Below, in pieces: positions 37,342 to 45,576 of a stretch of 64,000 nucleotides of DNA. The stretch spans positions 186,001-250,000 of the forward strand of contig CAZVHP010000002.1 of NCBI GenBank assembly GCA_964627305.1, given 5' to 3'. Position 1 is the stretch's first letter. The number at the start of each line of letters is the position of its first letter. The notes beneath the pieces are model-generated. The model saw only the letters and a program-made list of their open reading frames with translations, did not search any database and had not been told where the DNA came from. Origin of the DNA: WJKG01 sp964627305. Lineage in GTDB: Bacteria; Zixibacteria; MSB-5A5; GN15; FEB-12. The position numbers and the translations under genes are program-made.

Positions 37342-37524
37342 ATGGCACTACCGAAAAGACGTCATTCCCGCACACGCGGTCGCAAGCGCCGTACCAACTG
37401 GAAAGTGGCCTTGCCCAATGTTTCCGAGTGTCCACAGTGCCACAACCCCAAGTTACCGCATCACATCTGCCCGTCATGTGGTTACTACAAGGGGCGGCAA
37501 GTGATTACTCCCAGAGAGGTGTAA
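37342..37524 (+). CDS. rpmF: Ribosomal protein bL32
   Basis: A 60-residue ribosomal protein of the large subunit. The basic N-terminus (MALPKRRHSRTRGRKRR) and the zinc-ribbon form with CPQC and CPSC identify bL32 of the C+ type. AAAGGA lies upstream. The order yceD-rpmF-plsX is widely conserved. Confidence 0.97.
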   Translation: MALPKRRHSRTRGRKRRTNWKVALPNVSECPQCHNPKLPHHICPSCGYYKGRQVITPREV

Positions 37525-37606
37525 TCGGTCGGCAACCCGAACACCCGCGTTGATACGGTCATTCAACCAATACTGATATGAAGGTGTTGCACTTATCCCT
37601 CGGAAT

Positions 37607-38707
37607 ATGGTGAGCGAAAAACGTCCCAGAATAGCCCTTGATGTGATGGGGTCCGATGCCGGCATTGCCGGCATTGTGCAAGGTGGTCTCGACGCCGCCG
37701 GCAGTTTCCCCGAACTTCTGGATGTTGTGCTCGTCGGGCGGCAGGAGCAGATCGAGGGAGCCCTCGGGAGCACCCAGCATCTGCCGGATAACGTCACCAT
37801 CCAGCACGCCGAGACCGAGGTTCCGATGCACATCTCCGCTACCGATGGTGCTCGCATGCGTGACAGCTCCATCTCGGTTGGCTTGAAATTGGTCAAGGAC
37901 AGCCAGGCAGACGCCTTCGTGTCGCCCGGCAACACTGGTGCTGTGATGGCCAGTTCCCTGCTCACTCTCGGACGAATTCGCGGTGTGGCAAGACCGGCGA
38001 TAACCTCCATCTTCCCGACCTGGACGGGACGGTCGACAGTTGTTCTGGATGTGGGCGCCAATGCCGACTGCAAACCGCTCCACCTCTCGCAATTCGCCAT
38101 CATGGGGTCCGTCTACGCGCAAGTGATATTCAACCACGAGGCCCCACGGGTTGGCTTGCTGTCAATTGGTGAAGAGCGGTCCAAAGGCAATGAACTTATC
38201 TTCAATGCTCGCAAGCTATTGTCTGACAGCAAGATCAACTTCATTGGCAATATTGAGGGGCGTGATATCCTCTCAGGGATGGCCGATGTAGCCGTGACTG
38301 ATGGCTTCACTGGGAACATTATTCTGAAATTCGCTGAGTCGCTGCAACCAATGCTGGCCAAATCGATGCAGCGGCAGGTTCAGACCAATGTCTTCTCACG
38401 TGTCGGTGCCACGCTCCTTCTGCCGTTCCTGCGACGAATGAAGCAATCTTTCGATTACGCCGAATCCGGCGGCGCTCCGCTGCTCGGCGTGAATGGAGTG
38501 GTGATCATCTGTCACGGTTCTTCCAATGCCCGGGCGATCCTCAACGCTATCCGGGTTGCCTACGAAATGGTTTCGAAACGAGTCCTTGAACGGACACAGG
38601 CAGAATTAGAGACCAACCATTTTGGAAGGGATGATGCAACGAAGGAGAAGCGCGAGAATAATCGGGACGGGATCGTCTATTCCGCAGCAGCGCCTGATGA
38701 ACGCTGA
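37607..38707 (+). CDS. plsX: Phosphate acyltransferase PlsX
   Basis: A 366-residue enzyme that converts acyl-ACP to acyl-phosphate, the first step to phosphatidic acid in the PlsX/PlsY route. It starts with the family pattern RIALDVMGSDAG, and GNTGAVMAS and VTDGFTGNIILKFAE are conserved. The last 25 codons overlap the fabH gene in another frame. The C-terminal extension (KEKRENNRDGIVYSAAAPDER) has no counterpart in the usual PlsX core, so it may have arisen by read-through into fabH. Confidence 0.95.
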   Translation: MVSEKRPRIALDVMGSDAGIAGIVQGGLDAAGSFPELLDVVLVGRQEQIEGALGSTQHLPDNVTIQHAETEVPMHISATDGARMRDSSISVGLKLVKDSQADAFVSPGNTGAVMASSLLTLGRIRGVARPAITSIFPTWTGRSTVVLDVGANADCKPLHLSQFAIMGSVYAQVIFNHEAPRVGLLSIGEERSKGNELIFNARKLLSDSKINFIGNIEGRDILSGMADVAVTDGFTGNIILKFAESLQPMLAKSMQRQVQTNVFSRVGATLLLPFLRRMKQSFDYAESGGAPLLGVNGVVIICHGSSNARAILNAIRVAYEMVSKRVLERTQAELETNHFGRDDATKEKRENNRDGIVYSAAAPDER

Positions 38708-39623
38708 CCTGGCAAAGCGTGTTGAGACTTCCGATGAATGGATCACGGTTCGCACGGGCATAAGGGAACGCCGTATCGCCGACGATACCACAACCACCTC
38801 TGATTTGTGTCTCGGCGCCTGTGTCGGCGCACTTGAGATGGCGGATGTCGAGCCGAGGGATATCGAAATGCTCATCGTGGCGACCGTAACTCCGGATTAT
38901 CCACTGCCCTCAACCGCCTGCGCCGTGCAGGAGAAGCTTGAGCTTCCCAATGCCGTCGCTTATGACATCGTAGCCGCCTGTACCGGTTTCATTGCCGGGT
39001 TGACTCTCGCCCGCGGCCAGGTCGAAGCCGGCCTGATTGACCGCGCCCTCGTGGTTGGCGGCGAAAAGCTGTCCTCAATCGTCAACTGGGACGACCGCAG
39101 CACCTGTGTTCTTTTCGGCGATGCCGCCGGAGCCGCAGTTGTCCAGGCTGCTGACGACGGATATGGCGTGAAGTCATCGGTGCTCAAGTCCAATGGTCAA
39201 TTGCGGGAGTTGCTTTGGATACCGGCTGGTGGTACGGTGAATCCTGTCGACAAGAACTTTCCGTTCGATGGCTCAGATAAGATCGTAATGGCTGGCAGCG
39301 AGGTTTTCAAAGTGGCCGTACGCGAGATGTGTAACGCCAGCCTTGAGGCTATCGAAAGGGCCGGCCTGGAGCCGGCCGACATAGACCTCGTGGTGCCGCA
39401 TCAGGCCAACATCCGCATTATCGAAGCTCTGACCAAACGACTCGGCATAGAACGGGAAAAGGTATTTGTGAATATAGAGAAGTATGGTAACACATCAGCG
39501 GCCTCAGTTCCGGTGGCCCTCGATGAGGCCAATCGCTCCGGAATGATCAAGCCCGGCGACAATGTGCTCATGGTCGCCTTCGGGGGCGGGCTTGTCTGGG
39601 GGGCCACCGTCGTTAGCTGGTGA
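38634..39623 (+). CDS. fabH: Beta-ketoacyl-ACP synthase III
   Basis: A 329-residue condensing enzyme that starts fatty-acid synthesis from acyl-CoA and malonyl-ACP. The triad is Cys116 (VAACTGF), His256 (VPHQAN) and Asn286 (KYGNTSA). The start lies 74 bases inside plsX. It is required because ARIIGTGSSIP near the N-terminus is conserved in FabH and is read only from this start. GGAAGG lies four bases before the ATG at 38634; another ATG at 38631 is possible. Confidence 0.96.
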   Translation: MQRRRSARIIGTGSSIPQQRLMNADLAKRVETSDEWITVRTGIRERRIADDTTTTSDLCLGACVGALEMADVEPRDIEMLIVATVTPDYPLPSTACAVQEKLELPNAVAYDIVAACTGFIAGLTLARGQVEAGLIDRALVVGGEKLSSIVNWDDRSTCVLFGDAAGAAVVQAADDGYGVKSSVLKSNGQLRELLWIPAGGTVNPVDKNFPFDGSDKIVMAGSEVFKVAVREMCNASLEAIERAGLEPADIDLVVPHQANIRIIEALTKRLGIEREKVFVNIEKYGNTSAASVPVALDEANRSGMIKPGDNVLMVAFGGGLVWGATVVSW

Positions 39624-39653
39624 ACCCGAAAGTGACAAGGCTTTAGTATCACG

Positions 39654-40586
39654 ATGTCAAGAACTGCACTCTTCTTCCCGGGACAGGCCTCCCAATATGT
39701 TGGGATGGGCAAAGACCTCTATGATGCCTCGGCCGAGGTTAAGCGGCTGTACAGCCTCGCCTCCGATCTGATCGGCGAGGACCTGGCCACGCTTTCGTTT
39801 GAGGGACCGGCAGAGAGACTCAGGCAAACGCGCTTCACGCAGCCGGCCATCCTCGTCCACTCGCTGGCTGTCCTGGCTGTCATGGGCGACAAGCTCCCAC
39901 CCTTCGATTTCGCCGCCGGACACTCGCTGGGCGAGTACGGTGCTCTGGCTGTCGCCGGTGCCATGAGCTTCGACGATGCTGTCCGGGCCGTCGCGCGCCG
40001 CGCCACCCTCATGGAAGAGGCCTGCCAGAGGAACCCCGGTACAATGGCCGCCGTTATGGGTCTCGATGCCGACACCACCGAGCGCATCTGCGCCGAAGCT
40101 TCCGGTCAGGGTGTTGTGATACCAGCCAACTTTAACTCGGCTGTACAGATTGCTGTCTCAGGACACATCGTCAGCGTCGAGAAGGCCGTCCAGCTCGCCA
40201 GGGAGCAGGGTGCGAAGCGGGCTGTCATGCTTGAGGTGGGCGGCGCTTTCCACTCACCGTTGATGGCCTCTGCCAAAGAGGGTATGGAGGCCTACCTGCG
40301 CGAGATCACGGTGAAGGCGCCGGCGAAGCCAGTTGTTGCCAACGTGACCGCCCGCCCGGTGGATGGCGGTGACGATATCCGGCGCCTGCTCGTCGAGCAA
40401 ATCACCTCACCGGTGCGTTGGGCCCAGACCATGCAGTATCTGGCCGACCAGGGCGTGACCCGTGTTATTGAGGTGGGGCCGGGCAAAGTGCTCTCCTCTC
40501 TGGCCAAAAGAGATATGCGACCGGAGAGCATAGTGACGCTGGATACGCTGGCCGATGTGGAAGGTTTCTCCGCCCAGTCTGATTGA
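39654..40586 (+). CDS. fabD: Malonyl-CoA:ACP transacylase
   Basis: A 310-residue enzyme that loads malonyl groups onto acyl carrier protein. The nucleophile is Ser91 in GHSLGEY and the catalytic His is His200 in GGAFHSPLM. The N-terminal FPGQASQYVGMG is typical. It sits 30 bases after fabH and before fabG in a standard fab cluster. Confidence 0.97.
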   Translation: MSRTALFFPGQASQYVGMGKDLYDASAEVKRLYSLASDLIGEDLATLSFEGPAERLRQTRFTQPAILVHSLAVLAVMGDKLPPFDFAAGHSLGEYGALAVAGAMSFDDAVRAVARRATLMEEACQRNPGTMAAVMGLDADTTERICAEASGQGVVIPANFNSAVQIAVSGHIVSVEKAVQLAREQGAKRAVMLEVGGAFHSPLMASAKEGMEAYLREITVKAPAKPVVANVTARPVDGGDDIRRLLVEQITSPVRWAQTMQYLADQGVTRVIEVGPGKVLSSLAKRDMRPESIVTLDTLADVEGFSAQSD

Positions 40587-40617
40587 TCGAAACTCATAAC
40601 AGGGAAGTTGACTAGTT

Positions 40618-41355
40618 GTGATTGACTTACAGTCGAAGATTGCCGTCATCACCGGCTCCGCACGAGGGATCGGGCGGGCAATCGCAGAACGTATGGCCGC
40701 GCTGGGCGCCAAGGTGGTCATCAGTGATCTCGACCAGACCGAATGCGACCGGGTGGCGACCGAGATCGGGCGCGGAGCGATCGGGATTGCGTGCAATGTC
40801 ATCGATGAACAACAGGTAGCCAACCTGCTCGATTCGACCCGTGAGCGCCTTGGCAGCGTTGACATCGTCGTTAACAACGCCGGCATCACGCGCGATACGC
40901 TGATTGTTCGCATGGACGAAAAGGACTGGAACCTCGTTCTTGACATCAATCTCAAAGGCGCGTTTCTTGTCACGAAAGCTGCGGCCAGAATCATGATGAA
41001 GCAGCGGTCCGGCAAAATTGTCAATATTAGCTCCGTTGTGGGCTTGACAGGGAACGTCGGACAAGCTAATTATTCCGCGTCCAAGGCGGGTTTGATCGGC
41101 CTGACCATGACCGCCGCAAAAGAACTGGCCTCGCGCGGTGTTACGGTCAACGCTGTCGCGCCCGGCTTTATCGCCACGGAGATGACCGATGCCATCCCTG
41201 ACGCGGCAAAGCAGGCCTTCATGGACAAGGTCGCGGTCAAACGCGCCGGGACACCCGATGATATCGCCGCAGCGGTTGTCTTTCTGGCCTCCGAGCAAGC
41301 TTCTTATATCACCGGTCAGGTGCTGGCGGTGGATGGCGGCCTGACCATTAGTTAG
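40618..41355 (+). CDS. fabG: 3-oxoacyl-ACP reductase
   Basis: A 245-residue short-chain dehydrogenase that reduces beta-ketoacyl-ACP with NADPH. The cofactor motif is TGSARGIGRA (12-21). The catalytic residues are Ser139, Tyr152 and Lys156 (NYSASKAG). The C-terminal AVDGGLTIS closes the fold as usual. The start is a GTG with GGAAG upstream. Confidence 0.96.
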   Translation: MIDLQSKIAVITGSARGIGRAIAERMAALGAKVVISDLDQTECDRVATEIGRGAIGIACNVIDEQQVANLLDSTRERLGSVDIVVNNAGITRDTLIVRMDEKDWNLVLDINLKGAFLVTKAAARIMMKQRSGKIVNISSVVGLTGNVGQANYSASKAGLIGLTMTAAKELASRGVTVNAVAPGFIATEMTDAIPDAAKQAFMDKVAVKRAGTPDDIAAAVVFLASEQASYITGQVLAVDGGLTIS

Positions 41356-41409
41356 TGAGATAGAAACAGAGAAACGTGTGAATAGATTCCATTTTTAAGG
41401 AGAATTGTC

Positions 41410-41646
41410 ATGGCTTCTGTTGAAGATCGTGTAAAAGAGATCATTGTGGAGCAGCTCGGTGTTGATCAGGGCCAGGTAGTCCCGACTGCCAAGTTTGTCG
41501 AGGACCTGGGCGCCGATTCTCTGGATACTGTGGAATTGGTCATGGCTCTGGAAGAGGCTTTCGAAATCCAGATCCCCGACGAGGATGCAGAGAAGATCAC
41601 CACCGTCAGTGATGCTGTCACCTATATCAATGAGCACACCCAATAG
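41410..41646 (+). CDS. acpP: Acyl carrier protein
   Basis: A 78-residue acidic carrier protein. The phosphopantetheine attachment site is Ser37 in GADSLDTVEL. AAGGAG lies before the ATG, a strong site that fits its high expression. It is placed between fabG and fabF. Confidence 0.98.
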   Translation: MASVEDRVKEIIVEQLGVDQGQVVPTAKFVEDLGADSLDTVELVMALEEAFEIQIPDEDAEKITTVSDAVTYINEHTQ

Positions 41647-41709
41647 CGATCGCCGGTCCGTGCACCCGGCCAAACAGGGCTGGGCGTGTGGCCGTTGACC
41701 GTACCTTCT

Positions 41710-42948
41710 ATGAAAAGGCGTGTTGTTATCACCGGGATGGGAGTTGTGTCCCCTCTCGGTTCGACGGTGGATGATTTGTGGCTGAACCTCACCTCGGGGG
41801 CCTCCGGGGTCAGGCGCATCAGCTACTTTGATCCCAGCGGATTCACCTCGCAGATTGCCGCCGAGGTCATCGGCTTTGAGCCGACCGACTATATCGAGAA
41901 GAAGGAACTGCGCCGGATGGATCTCGCGCAGCAGTATGCCATCGTTGCGGGCGATCAGGCCGTTGCTATGGCCGGCCTGAAGTCCGAAGACCTGGACCTT
42001 GACCGATGCGGCGTGGTCATCGGCTCCGGTATCGGAGGCATCGCAACTTTCGAGAAACAACATGCCCTGTTGCTCGAATCCGGACCAAACCGTGTCTCAC
42101 CGTTCTTCATCCCCATGATGATTGCCGATATGTGCGCCGGACTGATATCGATCCGACTTGGCTATCGCGGCCCAAACTACGCCACCGTCTCGGCCTGCTC
42201 ATCGTCCGGACACGCCATCTGCGACGCCGCGAGGATCATCCAGCGCGGCGAGGCCGATGTCATGGTTACGGGAGGGTCCGAGGCCGCCATCACTCCCACC
42301 AGCCTGGCCGGCTTCTGTCAGGCCAAGGCGCTGTCAACGCGCAATGATGACCCTACTCATGCTTCACGGCCGTTCGACACTGGTCGCGACGGGTTCGTCA
42401 TTGGCGAGGGTGCGGGAATCGTCGTGCTTGAGGAGTACGAATACGCCAAGGCACGAGGCGCAATGATGTTCGGCGAGCTGCTGGGAGCTGGGATGAGTGC
42501 CGATGCATATCATATCACTGCTCCGCACCCGGAAGGAGTCGGGGCACGAAGAGCTATGGAGTCGGCTATCCGGGATGCCGGTATCGGCATCGCTGACGTC
42601 AACTACGTTAACACCCATGGAACCAGCACCGGGCTGGGGGACATCGCCGAGGCCAAAGCCATCAGGAAGGTCTTCGGCGATCACGCCGACAAGCTCCCCT
42701 GCAACTCGACGAAGTCCATGGTTGGGCATCTTCTCGGAGCGGCCGGCGCCGTGGAGCTGATTACCTCAATGCTGCAGATAAAGCACGGGAAGATCCACCC
42801 TACTACCAATCTTGAGAACCCTGACCCCGAATGCGATCTGGACTTCGTCCCCGAGGGTGTCCGTGACCATGCCATCACCTATGGTTTGTCTAATTCCTTC
42901 GGCTTTGGCGGCCACAATATCTCGATAATCTTTGGGCCGGTGAGGTAA
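41710..42948 (+). CDS. fabF: Beta-ketoacyl-ACP synthase II
   Basis: The 412-residue elongating condensing enzyme. The triad is Cys163 (SACSSSGHA), His303 (NTHGTSTGLGD) and His340 (SMVGHLLGAAGA). The start at 41710 puts RRVVITGMGVVSPLG at the N-terminus; eight upstream in-frame codons are not conserved. In most FabF proteins the Cys motif is followed by AC-A; the Ser-rich variant here is still common. Confidence 0.96.
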   Translation: MKRRVVITGMGVVSPLGSTVDDLWLNLTSGASGVRRISYFDPSGFTSQIAAEVIGFEPTDYIEKKELRRMDLAQQYAIVAGDQAVAMAGLKSEDLDLDRCGVVIGSGIGGIATFEKQHALLLESGPNRVSPFFIPMMIADMCAGLISIRLGYRGPNYATVSACSSSGHAICDAARIIQRGEADVMVTGGSEAAITPTSLAGFCQAKALSTRNDDPTHASRPFDTGRDGFVIGEGAGIVVLEEYEYAKARGAMMFGELLGAGMSADAYHITAPHPEGVGARRAMESAIRDAGIGIADVNYVNTHGTSTGLGDIAEAKAIRKVFGDHADKLPCNSTKSMVGHLLGAAGAVELITSMLQIKHGKIHPTTNLENPDPECDLDFVPEGVRDHAITYGLSNSFGFGGHNISIIFGPVR

Positions 42949-42968
42949 TCCAGACTCGCAGCAACGCG

Positions 42969-43724
42969 ATGAAGTCAATCTGGTTTCGCTTGAAAGAGCT
43001 TCTGGGCGTGCTCGGAGACGATTTTGGGCACGCCGAACTGGAGTCGGCCCAGCAGATTCTCGGCTACCACTTCCGGGAACCCGGCCTGCTGGTTTTGGCG
43101 CTCACCCACCGATCCTACTCGCACTCGCTGAACAACGATCTTCCGTCCAACGAAAGACTTGAGTTCCTTGGTGATTCCGTCCTCGGTCTGATCATTGCCG
43201 ACCGTCTCTACGAGGACCATCCGGAGATGATGGAAGGACAACTCACCAAAACCAAGGCCAAACTCGTCAACGAAAGCACCCTGGCCGACATCGCGATCGA
43301 TGTCGGGCTGAACCGATACCTGTTGATCTCAGAAGACGAGGATCGTGCCGGAGGTCGCGAGCGTCAGTCGATTGTGGCCGATGCTTTTGAGGCGATTATC
43401 GGCGCTGTCTATCTTGATGGTGGTCTGGATGCTGCCCGTGATGTCGTGCTCCGTCTCATCTACACCCGCAAGGAGAGCATCGTCACCGACCAAACGCACC
43501 GGAATTTTAAGGGTGCCCTGCTCGAACTGGCTCAGGCGCGCGGCGATGGCATGCCCCGCTACGAGGTGATCGCTGAAACCGGCCCGGACCACGAGAAGGT
43601 CTTCAGCGTGGTCGTGACAGTCGATGGCGCAAGAGTCGGTTCAGGAGCTGGTTCCTCCAAGAAGGAGGCCGAGCAGCGTGCCGCTGCCGCGGCTTTGGAG
43701 CATTTCCGCCACCAGCAGCAGTAG
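42969..43724 (+). CDS. rnc: Ribonuclease III
   Basis: A 251-residue double-strand-specific RNase for rRNA and mRNA processing. The catalytic signature is NERLEFLGDSVLGLI with the acidic residues Glu and Asp, and a second acidic site is in VADAFEAIIGAVYLDGG. A C-terminal double-stranded-RNA-binding domain ends the protein (GAGSSKKEAEQRAAAAAL). It closes the fab cluster, as in many bacteria. Confidence 0.96.
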   Translation: MKSIWFRLKELLGVLGDDFGHAELESAQQILGYHFREPGLLVLALTHRSYSHSLNNDLPSNERLEFLGDSVLGLIIADRLYEDHPEMMEGQLTKTKAKLVNESTLADIAIDVGLNRYLLISEDEDRAGGRERQSIVADAFEAIIGAVYLDGGLDAARDVVLRLIYTRKESIVTDQTHRNFKGALLELAQARGDGMPRYEVIAETGPDHEKVFSVVVTVDGARVGSGAGSSKKEAEQRAAAAALEHFRHQQQ

Positions 43725-44024
43725 TTCACGCTCATCTCCGGCCGGAGGTTGCGCCCCCACCCTTTCGATCACCAGTTCCACACCGTCAACTGGGCGCAAG
43801 GCCTCTGTGCAGGAGCCTCATCACGCGAGGCATCCTCACCTCTCGGGTCGCCGCTGGATGGTCGCCACACTCTTTTTAGTTGACATGTATTTAACATCGC
43901 TGTTATTGTACCAAAGGTGCATCAGGGTGCGGCTGCCAGTCGGTCCCTGATGATTCAATAGAGGACTTTTGCAAGGCAGCGAAGAACTTTAGCCTATAAC
44001 CCTTTTTCGAGGAGCAATTGATCA
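43725..44024. other. 300-base gap between rnc and the Lys-rich Myb/SANT gene
   Basis: No gene is seen here. It contains the palindrome CTCCGGCCGGAG just after rnc and a short stem (GCCTC/GAGGC) near 43819, either of which might end the rnc transcript. The second half becomes AT-rich and carries the promoter candidate at 43880-43908. Confidence 0.5.
43880..43908 (+). promoter_or_regulatory. Promoter candidate of the Lys-rich Myb/SANT gene
   Basis: A perfect TTGACA (43880-43885), 17 bases, then TTATTG (43903-43908), a weak -10 match. The gene starts 116 bases further on, which would leave a long leader. Confidence 0.45.
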
Positions 44025-44459
44025 ATGCGTAAAGCGACCAAGAAGAAACCGGTGAAGCGGACGGCCAAGAAGGCCACTCGCAAAACCACGCGCAAGGTGG
44101 CAGCCAAGAAGACCGCTCGCAAGCCAGCCGCCAAGACTACGCGCAAGGTGGGCGTGCGCAAGGGCGCCAAGCTGTGGACCAAGGCCGAAGAGTCGCAGCT
44201 TCGGACCATGTACAAGACCAAGACCACCCCTGAGATTGCCAAGGCGCTGGGTCGCTCGGTCTCTTCGGTCAAGTCCAAGGCTCGGGCGCTGGGACTGAAG
44301 AAGCCGGCCTCAGCTCGCAGGAAGGCAGCGGTCAAGAAGACAGCAACCCGTCGCAAGACAACGGCGGCTCGCACCACCACTCGCAAGAAAGCGCCAGCCA
44401 AGAAGAAACCGGCTCGGAAAGCGACCAAGAAGAAAACCACCGCAAAGCGCAAACGCTGA
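44025..44459 (+). CDS. Lys-rich nucleoid-type protein with Myb/SANT domain
   Basis: A 144-residue, extremely basic protein. Residues 1-49 and 94-144 are low-complexity Lys/Ala/Thr/Arg repeats (KKTARK-like units) as in histone H1 or bacterial H1-like proteins. The centre (about 50-93) is a Myb/SANT-like domain, with LWTKAEESQLRTMY followed by IAKALGRSVSSVKSKA. It is paralogous to the Arg-rich protein at 2950-3360. A role in chromosome compaction is likely but not shown. GAGGAG precedes the ATG, and a strong hairpin follows the stop, so the gene is probably transcribed alone. Confidence 0.82.
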   Translation: MRKATKKKPVKRTAKKATRKTTRKVAAKKTARKPAAKTTRKVGVRKGAKLWTKAEESQLRTMYKTKTTPEIAKALGRSVSSVKSKARALGLKKPASARRKAAVKKTATRRKTTAARTTTRKKAPAKKKPARKATKKKTTAKRKR

Positions 44460-44506
44460 CCGGATACTGACACCGTCGAACGCAACCTACGTAATAGCAG
44501 CCCAAG

Positions 44507-44529
44507 CAGGCCCGCCTCTGGCGGGCCTG
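44507..44529 (+). terminator. Hairpin terminator after the Lys-rich Myb/SANT gene
   Basis: CAGGCCCGCC and GGCGGGCCTG form a perfect 10-bp stem with a 3-base loop, 48 bases after the stop. Only TTG follows, so termination may be partial or depend on other factors. Confidence 0.65.
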
Positions 44530-44573
44530 TTGCGTGAAGAGTCGATGCCCGGCACACGGTGCGTTCGATGGTC

Positions 44574-44602
44574 TTGACAATCGTGCCCTCATCGGCCATA
44601 TT
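44574..44602 (+). promoter_or_regulatory. Promoter candidate of etfB
   Basis: A perfect TTGACA (44574-44579), 17 bases, then CATATT (44597-44602). The gene begins 55 bases after the -10 box. Confidence 0.6.
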
Positions 44603-44656
44603 CGAACCACTGAACGAAAATCAACACGTACCCGATTGTCGGCATCAGGAGTGAGT

Positions 44657-45442
44657 ATGAATATTGTTGTGCTGGTAAAGCAGGTTCCGGAGATAGCGCT
44701 CGTCAAGGTTGATGAAGCCACCAACCAGATCGAACTGCCCAAAGGTCCGGGCACTGTCAACCCCTTCGATGAATATGCGGTCGAGGAGGCACTTCGCCTC
44801 AGGGAGAAACACGGCGGTACTGTCAGCGTTATGTCGGTCGGTACCGATCGCACCGAGTCTGCCCTGCGAGATTGTCTTGCGCTCGGCGTCGATGATGCTT
44901 ATCTGCTCAGCGATGATGTTTTCGCCGGCTCCGATCCCCAGGCCATTGCCCGGATTCTCGCCGCCGGCCTCAAGAAGCTGGACGCCTTTGACCTCATCCT
45001 GGCCGGCAAACAGGCTATCGATTCCGACTCCGCCCAGGTTCCCGGCGCCGTTGCGGCCCTGCTCGATGCGCCTCAGGCAATGTTCGTCAAGAAGGTCGCA
45101 TCAGTAGATGGTGGCAAGGCCGTCGTGCATCGCCAAACCGAGGATGGCTACGACGTTGTCGAGCTCACTCTCCCGGCGGTGGTGTCCGTCGTCAAGGAGA
45201 TCAATGAACCGCGCCTGCCGTCGCTCAAGGGAAAGATGGCCGCCAAGAAGAAAGCCATCACAAAGTGGAACGCTGCCGATATTGGGGTTGATACCGCCAC
45301 CGTCGGTGCCAATTCCGGATCTCGAACTGTCAAGGTGACTCCCCCATCGCCACGACCGAAAGGGGAGAAGATCGAGGGCGAAACACCAGATGAACTGGCC
45401 GACAAGCTGTTCGCCAAACTGCGCGAGAAACAGATAATCTGA
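44657..45442 (+). CDS. etfB: Electron transfer flavoprotein beta subunit
   Basis: A 261-residue ETF beta subunit. It starts with the family pattern MNIVVLVKQVPE and contains NPFDEYAVEEALRL, AGKQAIDSDSAQVP and the ETF-beta signature VKEINEPRLPSLKGKMAAKKK. ETF carries electrons from acyl-CoA dehydrogenases to the quinone pool, consistent with the acyl-CoA dehydrogenase at 56 kb. The partner etfA gene, normally adjacent, is absent: a terminator follows and the next gene is unrelated. The ATG at 44657 matches the family start. Confidence 0.95.
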   Translation: MNIVVLVKQVPEIALVKVDEATNQIELPKGPGTVNPFDEYAVEEALRLREKHGGTVSVMSVGTDRTESALRDCLALGVDDAYLLSDDVFAGSDPQAIARILAAGLKKLDAFDLILAGKQAIDSDSAQVPGAVAALLDAPQAMFVKKVASVDGGKAVVHRQTEDGYDVVELTLPAVVSVVKEINEPRLPSLKGKMAAKKKAITKWNAADIGVDTATVGANSGSRTVKVTPPSPRPKGEKIEGETPDELADKLFAKLREKQII

Positions 45443-45471
45443 TAGTAACCTGGACAATGTTGGTCATGCAG

Positions 45472-45497
45472 ACGGGGCGCTCGTTTGGGCGCCCCGT
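45472..45497 (+). terminator. Rho-independent terminator of etfB
   Basis: ACGGGGCGC and GCGCCCCGT form a perfect 9-bp stem with an 8-base loop, followed by TTTACT, 29 bases past the stop. Confidence 0.75.
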
Positions 45498-45540
45498 TTA
45501 CTCTGTTGGCCACTATACTCCCGCTCAACGCGTTTCAAAA

Positions 45541-45570
45541 TTGACTTTGAAAACACCGCACAGATATATT
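45541..45570 (+). promoter_or_regulatory. Promoter candidate abutting the start codon at 45577
   Basis: TTGACT (45541-45546), 18 bases, then TATATT (45565-45570). The ATG follows after six bases, which is where transcription should begin. The mRNA would therefore be leaderless, and no ribosome site is present. Confidence 0.5.
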
Positions 45571-45576
45571 CCGCGC

